A DNA stretch of 24,110 bases from Mobilitalea sp. (GTDB taxonomy: Bacteria; Bacillota_A; Clostridia; Lachnospirales; Lachnospiraceae): contig JARKQP010000214.1 in assembly GCA_029974875.1 (NCBI GenBank), positions 1 to 24,110 of the forward strand, read 5' to 3'. The stretch's first letter is position 1; each line of letters begins with the position of its first letter. Shown one piece after another: positions 15,192 through 22,763 of this stretch. The position numbers were made by a program, and so were the translations under genes. The notes beneath the pieces are model-generated. The model had not been told where the DNA came from, made no database searches, and was given only the letters and a program-made list of their open reading frames with translations.

Positions 15192-15890
15192 ATGATAAAG
15201 CATATTACGGTTGGAAATATACCGATTGAACTGGAACGTAAGAAAATAAAGAATATGTACCTAAGGGTGGTTCCGCCGGAGGGGCAGGTGCGCATTACGG
15301 CACCGATGCGTATGGGTGAGGAAGAGATAAAAAAATTTGTCCTGACAAAGCTGGACTGGATCAGTACCAAGCAGCAGGAAATGGAAAACAGACATCCGCA
15401 GGAAGAAATAGATTATGTCAGCGGTGAAAGCATCTATCTCTGGGGAAGGCCCTACCGGCTGCAGATCCAGGAGAAGAATTCCAAGCCCCTCATCCAGGCT
15501 GGTGCCGGTCTGCTGGTTCTGACGGTAAAGCCGGAGACCGGGAAGGAACAGCGGAAGAAAATGATAGATTCCCTTTACAGGGAGGCTTTATTTCGGGAAA
15601 TCCCCCCGTTAATGGCAAAGTGGGAAGCTAGGATTGGGGTTAAGGCCACAGGCTTTACTGTCCGTGACATGAAGACCAGATGGGGAACCTGCAATGTCAG
15701 GACGAAAAAGATATGCCTGAGCCTACAGCTGGCGAAGCAACAACCCAGGTGCCTGGAATATGTGGTAGTCCATGAACTGGTACATCTGCTGGAACGGAGC
15801 CATAACCATATTTTTAAAAGCTATCTGGATCATTTCCTGCCGGAATGGAGACAGATAAAAAAAGAGATGAACGGAAAAGCGTCTATATAG
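15192..15890 (+). CDS. YgjP-type (DUF45/M48-like) metallopeptidase
   Basis: This 232-residue cytoplasmic protein of the YgjP/WLM family has an N-terminal strand-rich domain (1-110, with LRVVPPEGQVRITAPM and YLWGRPYRL) and a helical zinc-peptidase core. The core has the family motif TRWGTCN (162-168) and the zinc site HELVH (194-198), with Glu195 as catalytic base and His204 of ERSHNHIF as the third ligand. C-terminal WRQIKKEMN completes the normal length. The family is thought to be proteolytic, and its cellular target is not established. The ATG follows GGAAGG. The gene sits after the HAD hydrolase and the 37-bp repeat, and converges on the diguanylate cyclase gene. Confidence 0.88.
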   Translation: MIKHITVGNIPIELERKKIKNMYLRVVPPEGQVRITAPMRMGEEEIKKFVLTKLDWISTKQQEMENRHPQEEIDYVSGESIYLWGRPYRLQIQEKNSKPLIQAGAGLLVLTVKPETGKEQRKKMIDSLYREALFREIPPLMAKWEARIGVKATGFTVRDMKTRWGTCNVRTKKICLSLQLAKQQPRCLEYVVVHELVHLLERSHNHIFKSYLDHFLPEWRQIKKEMNGKASI

Positions 15891-15900
15891 ACGGAATTAT

Positions 15901-15929
15901 GGGACAGCATTATGCTGGTGCTGTTGCCC
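15901..15929. terminator. Weak hairpin between converging genes
   Basis: GGGACAGCA (15901-15909) pairs with TGCTGTTGCCC (15919-15929) with a small bulge. No T-tract is present on either side, so a terminator role for the 47-bp convergent gap is only possible. Confidence 0.3.
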
Positions 15930-15937
15930 CGGGATTC

Positions 15938-17587
15938 TTATACTAATGCTTTCATCCGGTTCTTTCTTTCGTACATATCCTTATCAGCCCGGTTTACGGT
16001 GTCGTAAATAGTGCTGTCAATGGCTTTATCATAGACCGCATACCCGATTGAGATATCAAAAGGGTGTGGGTTGTCTTCATTGATCTTCCTGCATTCCTTT
16101 TTGAAATCTTTAATTAATTGCTCCCGTTCCCCGGCAGTCAGATCGTATTGGATGCTGACGAATTCATCGCCGCCAATCCGGTAAACCCTACGTCCAAAGA
16201 TACTCAGCAGGCACTGGCTGCTCAGTGCAAGCACCTCGTCACCAGCCAGGTGCCCATAATTGTCGTTAATTAGCTTCATGTCGTTTAAATCGGCAACATA
16301 TATCGTAACGCTCCGGTCCAAGTGGATCAGTTCAATGTCCCTTGTATAGGCAACGCGGTTTCTGCAGTTCGTAAGCAGATCCCTTGTAGCAAGAAATTTA
16401 TAATGCTTTGCGGATTCGCTGAGCTTGATGATTCCGGCGATATTTCCTAAGGCGTTATGGATCAGGATGGCAATAGAGATTAAGAAGCCGGCCTGGAATA
16501 TAATGCCGTTGTTGCTGATCCGTCTTTGATAGGTTAATAATTCAATGCTTTCAAAAACAAAAAGAATGGCAGCAGCCAGGGTAAGGGCTTTTAAATCCGT
16601 TTTTTTATGCTTCCATAATTCCAGGCATAGTAGGATGAGCACCAGACCTAGCAGGAAGAATATTTCAAGGCGCACGAGGACACTGCTTTGAAGGAAATCT
16701 ACTATATTAAATATCTGGAGCAGGATTAAGAGGAAAGCTATTGCGAAAAAGGCATAGCCGACCTTATATAATATATTTTTGTAAAAAAAGCTATCGATAT
16801 CCATAATATATAAAATAATCGGGATGGGAAAGGTCATCAGGGAAAGATACAGGATGCCCGATATCACATATTCATTTGAAATAAAGAGCTGTATCAGGTC
16901 ATTTTCTGCCAGCAGCCAGGTGGAGCATAATATCGTAAACCAGGAAAGGTACAGCATGGCCTTGTTAATGGTAAGCAGATGCTTTATGAAATAATATACA
17001 ATCAAAAGTATGATGCCAAACAAAAGAGTTACTAAGGAAAGTACCAGGCTTAAGCCGGAGGCTTCAATAATATGGAGGAGCAGCGCTGTTTTGCTGCCGG
17101 CAAATACCTCGCTGATTTTTCCGGCATAATTATCATAATACGATGAAATAATTAGGGTTATTTTCTTGCCCTCAGAGCCCTTTGGCAAGCGTATGATGTC
17201 CCAGAGGTTGGAGCTGGGAAGGTTAAGGAGACCGTTGGAAGAAGGCTTTATCCTAGAATAGATCAGGTCATCCTCGATATAGGCCTCAAGATTTTGGTGG
17301 GTACTTAGGATGCACAGATATGTTATGGAGGGCTCATGCAGGGGGATCCTGTGGCTGATGCTCACGGAATCATCGTTTCCCGCTTCTAAGGATGCCGGTA
17401 AATTAACCTTTACAGTATCCCCGTCATGTCCGGTATAGGTCCAGTCTTCGTTCAGAGTATAGAGGGGATCCCTTTGAAAGGAAATATTCATATGCGGTTT
17501 GAAAAACAGCAGTGCAATAAGCAGGATTTCAAGGATTATCAATAAATAGAATAAGATGCTGCTTATTTTGTTGTGGCGCTTGTACAT
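15938..17587 (-). CDS. Membrane diguanylate cyclase with 7TM-type sensor (GGDEF)
   Basis: This 549-residue protein would make cyclic di-GMP, the second messenger for motility versus attachment. TM1 is at about 8-29. An extracytoplasmic beta-rich region of about 145 residues follows (NEDWTYT, VNLPASLE, THQNLEAYIEDDLIYSR), resembling 7TMR-DISM extracellular domains. Then come seven hydrophobic helices and a C-terminal GGDEF domain (about 385-549). The GGDEF domain has LTNCRNRVAY, VADLNDMKLINDNYGHLAGD and an intact active site RIGGDEF. No RxxD inhibitory site is seen at the usual place just before it. The frame is open from 17698, but the ATG at 17587 has GGAGGG at 17597-17602, an extended -10 just upstream, and begins directly before TM1. 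It is transcribed alone, convergent with the YgjP-type gene. Confidence 0.9.
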   Translation of the reverse strand: MYKRHNKISSILFYLLIILEILLIALLFFKPHMNISFQRDPLYTLNEDWTYTGHDGDTVKVNLPASLEAGNDDSVSISHRIPLHEPSITYLCILSTHQNLEAYIEDDLIYSRIKPSSNGLLNLPSSNLWDIIRLPKGSEGKKITLIISSYYDNYAGKISEVFAGSKTALLLHIIEASGLSLVLSLVTLLFGIILLIVYYFIKHLLTINKAMLYLSWFTILCSTWLLAENDLIQLFISNEYVISGILYLSLMTFPIPIILYIMDIDSFFYKNILYKVGYAFFAIAFLLILLQIFNIVDFLQSSVLVRLEIFFLLGLVLILLCLELWKHKKTDLKALTLAAAILFVFESIELLTYQRRISNNGIIFQAGFLISIAILIHNALGNIAGIIKLSESAKHYKFLATRDLLTNCRNRVAYTRDIELIHLDRSVTIYVADLNDMKLINDNYGHLAGDEVLALSSQCLLSIFGRRVYRIGGDEFVSIQYDLTAGEREQLIKDFKKECRKINEDNPHPFDISIGYAVYDKAIDSTIYDTVNRADKDMYERKNRMKALV

Positions 17588-17620
17588 AGCGTCAGACCCT
17601 CCAATCTTTACATTAATCCC

Positions 17621-17629
17621 AGTATAGCA
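17621..17629 (-). promoter_or_regulatory. Extended -10 promoter of the diguanylate cyclase gene
   Basis: On the minus strand TGCTATACT is an extended -10 (TGnTATAnT) located 34 bp before the ATG, with no good -35. The short leader contains only the SD. Confidence 0.5.
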
Positions 17630-17698
17630 CGCTTTTGCCAGAATTTCATCTGTTTTCTGGCAACAACCGACCCGGGCGGCCTGAGGAGGGCAAACCAA

Positions 17699-18032
17699 AA
17701 TACTATTTACAAAAATTGCAATATAATGTAGATATATAATATAGAATAGAAATAACAGGCTGATATTTGGTCATTTGGCTAAAAATTATCCTGTTTCAGA
17801 AAAAAATTCAGTAATTATTAAACTAGAAATCATATTGTGAATTAGTTAATATGATATTCCGGCAGTTAGAAATTGGGGAATTTTTGATTGCCGATTGACA
17901 TAGATGCGAACAAAAGAGAAAGGGTAGTAAAGAGGAGAAAAGAAAAAAGAGGAGAAAAAGAGGAGCGGGAAAGAGGAAACAGGTCTTTCCCAGGGTCTGC
18001 CATCGGCAGACGAAAGAAAAAAGGAGGGAACA
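17699..18032. other. Divergent gap with purine tract and small hairpin
   Basis: The left part is A/T-rich (17700-17760) with several overlapping TATAAT-like words on both strands, none with a convincing -35. Positions 17910-17980 form an almost pure purine tract of GAGAAA/GAGGA words. A 7-bp hairpin, GTCTGCC (17995-18001) with GGCAGAC (18005-18011), sits just before the SD of the next gene. No gene is supported: the plus-strand frame through the purine tract is compositional. Confidence 0.55.
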
Positions 18033-19205
18033 ATGAATCAAAACGTAGCTATCAAACGCCGGATGGATACGGTTTTAACAGGCGAGAATATTATTACATA
18101 TGCGGCGGTTTCAATTTTTTTACCTTATGTTTTAACTGCAATCATACTGGTATTTCTCGCAGTGTACATCTTGGTAAGCAGACAGACAAGACAACTGGTC
18201 TTTGTCCATGCTGGAAGTAACTTTTTGAAAATGTTTTGTATTTACGCAATTACAGTTCCGGTTATATACGGTAACTGGAAGGGGATGGTAACAGGTATTG
18301 GTTTTGTGCTCGCACTGGTGCTTGGATTATATTTAAGGAGTGTTATGACAAGGGAAAGATATGAAAGAACCCTTACCTTAATCTGTGGATTAAGCCTTAC
18401 GAGTGCAGGCTTTGCCTTCTTTGAGGCATTCCTTAATTTTGTCGGCCATGACGGGCGTATCCATCGTATTTCAGCTGGGTTTTCCCATCCGAATTATTTT
18501 GGCTCCGTTGCGGCGGCTGTCATTGTGGTATGTGCCTATAAGGTGCTTACCAGCCAGGAAAGCAAGCTTTATTTCTGCCTGATTGCCGTGGCAAATATCA
18601 TAAGCCTGTACCTGTGCAAAAGCATGTTTGCATTTATTGAGGTTTTCATAGGTATCCTGGTGCTTCTGGCAGTACTGAAAAAGAAGAAGCTGCTGACCCT
18701 TTGGTTATCTGCAGCCGCCATATTGGGCACACTGATTTTTGTCTTTGGTGTGGGTCTGGTTCCACGCCTTTCGGATGTGGAGATAACCGTAAGGCTGCGC
18801 CAGAATATCTGGAGGCTGGCTGTAAGGCAGATTAAGGAGGCTCCCTTATTTGGCCATGGCTTTATGTCCTTCGATTATTTGTTTGATACCGTGATCCGCA
18901 GCAGGCAGGTCGCGCACTCCCATAACATTTACCTGGATATGCTGCTGAATTTTGGGGTGGTAGGCTCCTTGTTATTTCTGGGCTATTTTGCGCGGTATTA
19001 CCTCTCGGTTATCTTTGCCTGGATCACAGATAAAAGAAATGTACCGGCGGCGCTGATCCTGGCCATAACGGCAGCCAACCTGGTGCATGGTGTGACGGAT
19101 CTGACCCTGCTCTGGATCCAGACCCTTCCCCTGTTCCTGATCATCCTTTCAGGGCAGGGATCCCAGGAGAGCCTGGTCCGGCATCCTATTATGTATAAAA
19201 TGTAA
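18033..19205 (+). CDS. O-antigen-ligase/polymerase-like membrane protein
   Basis: This 390-residue polytopic protein has about ten TM helices. The large extracytoplasmic segment at about 255-300 carries EITVRLRQNIWRLAV, PLFGHGFMSFDY and AHSHNIYLDMLLNFGVVG, the H-x-N/GxxG pattern of the Wzy_C (PF04932) family that includes O-antigen ligases and polysaccharide polymerases. An earlier HRISAGFSHPNYFGS matches the conserved GxxxHPNxFG segment. In Gram-positives such proteins usually polymerise or attach a surface glycan. No glycosyltransferase cluster is next to it, so the substrate is open. AGGAGG precedes the ATG at 18033. The tocopherol-cyclase-family gene follows by 138 bp and may be co-transcribed. 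Confidence 0.82.
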   Translation: MNQNVAIKRRMDTVLTGENIITYAAVSIFLPYVLTAIILVFLAVYILVSRQTRQLVFVHAGSNFLKMFCIYAITVPVIYGNWKGMVTGIGFVLALVLGLYLRSVMTRERYERTLTLICGLSLTSAGFAFFEAFLNFVGHDGRIHRISAGFSHPNYFGSVAAAVIVVCAYKVLTSQESKLYFCLIAVANIISLYLCKSMFAFIEVFIGILVLLAVLKKKKLLTLWLSAAAILGTLIFVFGVGLVPRLSDVEITVRLRQNIWRLAVRQIKEAPLFGHGFMSFDYLFDTVIRSRQVAHSHNIYLDMLLNFGVVGSLLFLGYFARYYLSVIFAWITDKRNVPAALILAITAANLVHGVTDLTLLWIQTLPLFLIILSGQGSQESLVRHPIMYKM

Positions 19206-19264
19206 AAAAGAGCATATGCTAATCCTAAATTTATAAGGCAGCTATCTGCCAAAAATAAGTACTA

Positions 19265-19335
19265 GGAGGGCAAATCCTCCATCTAGGAAAGACAAATCCT
19301 CTTTTCAGGAGGATAAAGCCCCCTAGGTGGAGGAT
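19265..19335 (+). promoter_or_regulatory. Leader with mutually exclusive hairpins that can bury the SD
   Basis: A 14-bp stem forms between 19274-19287 (ATCCTCCATCTAGG) and 19322-19335 (CCTAGGTGGAGGAT). It encloses an inner stem, ATCCTC (19296-19301) with GAGGAT (19309-19314). The 3' arm contains GGAGG (19329-19333), the probable SD for the ATG at 19344. A competing hairpin, GGAGG (19265-19269) with CCTCC (19276-19280), would use the 5' arm and free the SD. This layout fits a translational switch, but no known riboswitch class is recognised. Confidence 0.55.
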
Positions 19336-19343
19336 TAGAGAAT

Positions 19344-20291
19344 ATGTATCGATTGCACAGAATAAAGACGCCGGAGATGTTCCAGGGAAAGCACAGGAAG
19401 AAACGCTACTTTGAGGGTTGGTATTACAAAATTACGGATAAGAAGGGAAGGAATTCATTTGCAATTATTCCCGGAATCGCTATGGGGGAATGGAGTTCCC
19501 ATGCTTTTATCCAGGTGCTGCACCAGAACCATAAGGTGAGCCATTTCCATTTTGATATCAGTGAATTTCAGTTCAATACCAAAAAGTTCGAGATAATGAT
19601 CGGCGATAATTATTTCTCGAAGACAAGGCTCCGCCTGAATCTGGTAGGAGAGGATTTCAGCCTGCAGGGTGACCTGTATTTCTGTGACATACTGGAATAT
19701 CCGCCCACCTGCCTAAAGCCGGGAGTAATGGGACCCTTCCTTTACCATCCCTGGATGGAATGCTATATGGATGTTGTTAATATCCAGCATAAAATAGTCG
19801 GGCATCTTAAGGTAGCGGGTAAGAAGATCAATTATACGGATGGTATCGGATATCTGGAGAAGAACTGGGGATGCTCCATGCCAAAATCCTGGGTGTGGGT
19901 CCAGTCGAACCATTTCGGGGAGGATGATGTATCCCTATCCATCAATATCGGTAGAATACCCTGTATGGGTGGAAGCTTTATTGGATTTGTTGGTCTGTTC
20001 CGTTTCGGGGAGCGGATTTTTATGTTTACTACGTATTCGGGAGCAAAGATCAAAACCCTTTACACCAGTGACCATAAATTATATCTTACCCTGACGGACT
20101 GCAGGTTCCGGCTGGACATCATTGCCTACTATGGAGAAGGCGGGAAGATATTGGCACCTGTGGACGGAATGATGAGCAGGACCATAGTAGAAAGCATGAA
20201 TGCAGTGGTCAAGGTACGCTTTGCGGACCGCTCCGGAAATGTATTTTATGAGGGGTTGGGTACGAACGGCGGACTGGAGGTCACGGAATAG
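19344..20291 (+). CDS. Tocopherol cyclase family protein (function unknown in Bacillota)
   Basis: This 315-residue protein has the hallmark motifs of the tocopherol-cyclase family (PF14249). These are KKRYFEGWYYKI near the N-terminus, SHAFIQVLH, GPFLYHPWMECY, and GYLEKNWGCSMPKSWVWVQS with the aromatic-rich EKNWG core. Plant and cyanobacterial members close the chromanol ring of vitamin E, but anaerobic Bacillota do not make tocopherol, so the bacterial relatives probably act on another lipid or serve as lipocalin-like carriers (inference). No signal peptide is seen. It is preceded by the foldable leader at 19265-19335, whose stem holds its SD. A strong terminator follows. Confidence 0.85.
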   Translation: MYRLHRIKTPEMFQGKHRKKRYFEGWYYKITDKKGRNSFAIIPGIAMGEWSSHAFIQVLHQNHKVSHFHFDISEFQFNTKKFEIMIGDNYFSKTRLRLNLVGEDFSLQGDLYFCDILEYPPTCLKPGVMGPFLYHPWMECYMDVVNIQHKIVGHLKVAGKKINYTDGIGYLEKNWGCSMPKSWVWVQSNHFGEDDVSLSINIGRIPCMGGSFIGFVGLFRFGERIFMFTTYSGAKIKTLYTSDHKLYLTLTDCRFRLDIIAYYGEGGKILAPVDGMMSRTIVESMNAVVKVRFADRSGNVFYEGLGTNGGLEVTE

Positions 20292-20308
20292 ATTTACAGG
20301 ATAATAAA

Positions 20309-20362
20309 TCTGGCTGATCTAAGGCGGAAGAATGGATGCCTTAGGTCAGCCAGAAATTTTGT
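20309..20362 (+). terminator. Strong intrinsic terminator after the tocopherol cyclase-like gene
   Basis: TCTGGCTGATCTAAGGC (20309-20325) and GCCTTAGGTCAGCCAGA (20338-20354) form a 17-bp stem with one imperfect pair and a 12-base loop, followed by AATTTTGTTT. On the minus strand a TTTATTA run also follows the stem, so it may serve the converging chemoreceptor gene as well. Confidence 0.9.
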
Positions 20363-20431
20363 TTAGTGGGGAATTCATTTATTTAGCAATTTATTCAGTA
20401 TGTCCAAGCCTACTAAATAATTGCGGTCAGG

Positions 20432-22369
20432 TTAAATTCTCTTTTCGTAAATTGAGATATTTGATTTGTTGGCTTCATAGGTTCCGGTATCGGTATATTT
20501 AACCGCCGGTTTGTTGGCGAATACATCCGTAAGGATTTCAAGAGCCATGGTAACCCAGGTGAATGGACGCTGTGCGATAGCGGCCTTAATCCTGCCCTTT
20601 TTGATCAGGTCAGCCACGTCGGCACGAAGATCCGTTGTGATGATGTCAAAGTCAAGGTGATGCTTTCCTACATATTCACCGAGTGCTGCGCCCCAGGCGC
20701 CATTGGTGCAATAGAAGGTTTTAGCATTTGGATGCTCCCTCTTCAGGGTATCAAACATCTTGTCCAGCTGATCCTCCGTCGGAGTGCTAAGAACCTTGAC
20801 AGGATAGACCTTGATGTTGGAGTTTTTCTGCATTTCCTCTATGAAGCCGTCGGCACGCTTTTCAATGGAGGCTATTTTCACGTCGGTCCATTGGTTTACG
20901 AATACCTCACCCTGGTTGTTCATGAGCTGCTTTATCGTCTTGGCGGCATTCTTGCCCAGCTCTAGGCTGTTGGTTTCAATCAGGGAAGCGTAGGGCACAT
21001 TGTCAAATACGGAATTGATGAAGATGATTTTAATGCCTTTATCTGTGGCTTCCTTTAATGCGGACTGAATCTCAGGTGCATCAATGGGGCTGATGATGAT
21101 GGCATCAAAATCACGAGCCACAAAATCCTTAAGTGCTGCCTGCATATCCCGCACACCATGCTCCCTATCCTTTGGAGCGAAGAATTCAATATAGTAGTTC
21201 AGGGCTTTTGCGGCCTTGATTCCTTCTTTTCTGGCAGGAACCCAGAAAGGATCATCAATATCGAAGATAGCGGCAACCTTTTTCTGCTGTGTAGAAATAT
21301 GGTTCGTTCTTATGCTGGAGGAATCGGCGACAATCTCGTCTACCTTGGTATGTAAGTCCCGGGCCATCTTAAATATGATATTTGCCGTGCTGCTCTGGCC
21401 GATGGTCAGGGAAGCCACCTCCTCCGTTGTCGCAGAGGATTCCTCAATGACGGAAGCGATGCTGCAGAAGGAATCAATAAGACGGTCCTTCTCAGTGGAC
21501 AGGCCTTGAAATTCACTGTTAAATTCCTTTTGGCAGGCTACAAAGCCATCTACATAAGAGTTGATTACTTCAAAGGCTTCAATTACTTTGTTAACGGCAT
21601 CAGCTTGATTATTGAAAATTTCTTTCGAGCCGTCAGCAACATTCTTTAGATTACCAAGCTGATTATTAATAGCTTCGATATTCTCATTAATTGTAATACT
21701 GGCAGAGCGGCTTCGTTCTGCCAAATTTCTAACCTCGTTTGCTACAACAGCGAAGCCTTTCCCTGCTTCCCCTGCCCTGGCAGCCTCAATGGAAGCGTTA
21801 AGGGATAGGAGATTAGTCTGGCTTGCGATGTCATATAGAACTTTTGTGATTTCATTAATTGCCTGTGTTTTGCCAAGTAAAGCGTAGATTTCATTAGTAA
21901 TCGCATTATTTGCCTCTAAATTTTTATTCTGGTTTTCGGACAGATTCTCAACTGCCACCCTACCATTTTTGCTGACCTCACCCATTTCGAGAGCGGAGCT
22001 GATTAATTCATTGGAGCGGTCACTCATGATATTGATATCATTTGCGATGATATCAGCAATTGACTGGCAGGTTGCGATGTCCTCAGTCTGGCTTTGGGCA
22101 CCATTTGCAATAAATTCTGCAGCCATCTTGACATTGTTTGAAGAATCCACTAATCCGTCCACAACCCCCTCAAGTTGGTCGGATACCAGTTTAATCTCTT
22201 CAAAATCAGCGTTGAACTTTTCAAAATACGCCTTGTAATTCTTATGTAAAGTAGCTTGGGCACTGTCAAGGCCGCTACTTTCTGCTGTCAAGTCATCGGT
22301 GAAATCCCACTCCAGCATTTTGTCAATAACTTTAGAACTCCTCCCCTTGTTTAAAGAATTAAATTTCAT
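20432..22369 (-). CDS. Soluble chemoreceptor signalling domain fused to a C-terminal sugar-binding-protein domain
   Basis: This 645-residue protein has no signal peptide or TM helix. Residues about 40-350 form a long coiled coil with the chemoreceptor hairpin tip at 183-218 ([18 protein letters not shown], then [18 protein letters not shown]) and a typical methylation-type segment, [14 protein letters not shown]. Residues 364-640 are a type-1 periplasmic binding fold of the RbsB class: [85 protein letters not shown] and [14 protein letters not shown]. It would sit in the cytoplasm, sense an intracellular sugar or sugar phosphate, and signal to CheA/CheW. The ATG follows AGAGGTG at a good distance. 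It is transcribed alone from its own promoter. A binding-protein domain placed at the C-terminal end of a chemoreceptor is unusual. Confidence 0.92.
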   Translation of the reverse strand: MKFNSLNKGRSSKVIDKMLEWDFTDDLTAESSGLDSAQATLHKNYKAYFEKFNADFEEIKLVSDQLEGVVDGLVDSSNNVKMAAEFIANGAQSQTEDIATCQSIADIIANDINIMSDRSNELISSALEMGEVSKNGRVAVENLSENQNKNLEANNAITNEIYALLGKTQAINEITKVLYDIASQTNLLSLNASIEAARAGEAGKGFAVVANEVRNLAERSRSASITINENIEAINNQLGNLKNVADGSKEIFNNQADAVNKVIEAFEVINSYVDGFVACQKEFNSEFQGLSTEKDRLIDSFCSIASVIEESSATTEEVASLTIGQSSTANIIFKMARDLHTKVDEIVADSSSIRTNHISTQQKKVAAIFDIDDPFWVPARKEGIKAAKALNYYIEFFAPKDREHGVRDMQAALKDFVARDFDAIIISPIDAPEIQSALKEATDKGIKIIFINSVFDNVPYASLIETNSLELGKNAAKTIKQLMNNQGEVFVNQWTDVKIASIEKRADGFIEEMQKNSNIKVYPVKVLSTPTEDQLDKMFDTLKREHPNAKTFYCTNGAWGAALGEYVGKHHLDFDIITTDLRADVADLIKKGRIKAAIAQRPFTWVTMALEILTDVFANKPAVKYTDTGTYEANKSNISIYEKRI

Positions 22370-22453
22370 TTCTACACCTCTTTGCTATTGAATGTATAAG
22401 TAATTCGGCCTAGGGCTGCTTTAAAACAACATAAACCGCAATACTTAACCTTA

Positions 22454-22482
22454 ATTATATTACAGTTGTGAGGAATTTACAA
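22454..22482 (-). promoter_or_regulatory. Promoter of the soluble chemoreceptor gene
   Basis: On the minus strand TTGTAA (22477-22482), a 17-bp spacer and a perfect TATAAT (22454-22459) lie about 85 bp before the ATG. The -35 is the same TTGTAA seen at the transglycosylase promoter. The remainder of the 394-bp divergent gap (22370-22763) holds only this and the ada-alkA promoter. Confidence 0.75.
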
Positions 22483-22724
22483 TTAAAAAATCACTATTTT
22501 TATCATTAATTTGTTAAATCTGACGAAATATATGGTAAACGTTGGATTTGGCTTGTGGAAAATAGGAGAAAAATACTAAGACATGTCGTATATTTCATGG
22601 GGGCATACGCATATTGCTATTTTGCTACCCCTATTGCGGAAGCTATTGGGTATGGTGGATAGTATTATAGAGATTGCGTATATAAAAAGCATGTCCGAAA
22701 ATAGCGAGATATTTATGTGGAATG

Positions 22725-22733
22725 TGATATAAT
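22725..22733 (+). promoter_or_regulatory. Extended -10 promoter of the ada-alkA gene
   Basis: TGATATAAT gives TG plus one base before a perfect TATAAT (22728-22733), 30 bp before the ATG, with no good -35. A weak -35 with an extended -10 fits an activator-dependent promoter, as expected if the Ada product activates its own gene. Confidence 0.55.
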
Positions 22734-22763
22734 AAGTTAACTTCAATTAGGAGGTGAAAGAGG

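Noticed and set aside
17588..17698. Longer N-terminus for the diguanylate cyclase
   Set aside because: An extended -10 and an SD fall inside this stretch, and the ATG at 17587 directly precedes the first TM helix.
17895..17923. TTGACA at 17895 as the promoter of the O-antigen ligase-like gene
   Set aside because: No -10-like hexamer lies 16-18 bp downstream; the sequence there is purine-only.
17888..18220. Plus-strand open frame rich in Lys/Arg/Glu upstream of the O-antigen ligase-like gene
   Set aside because: It reflects the purine tract, overlaps the real gene in another frame and matches no family.
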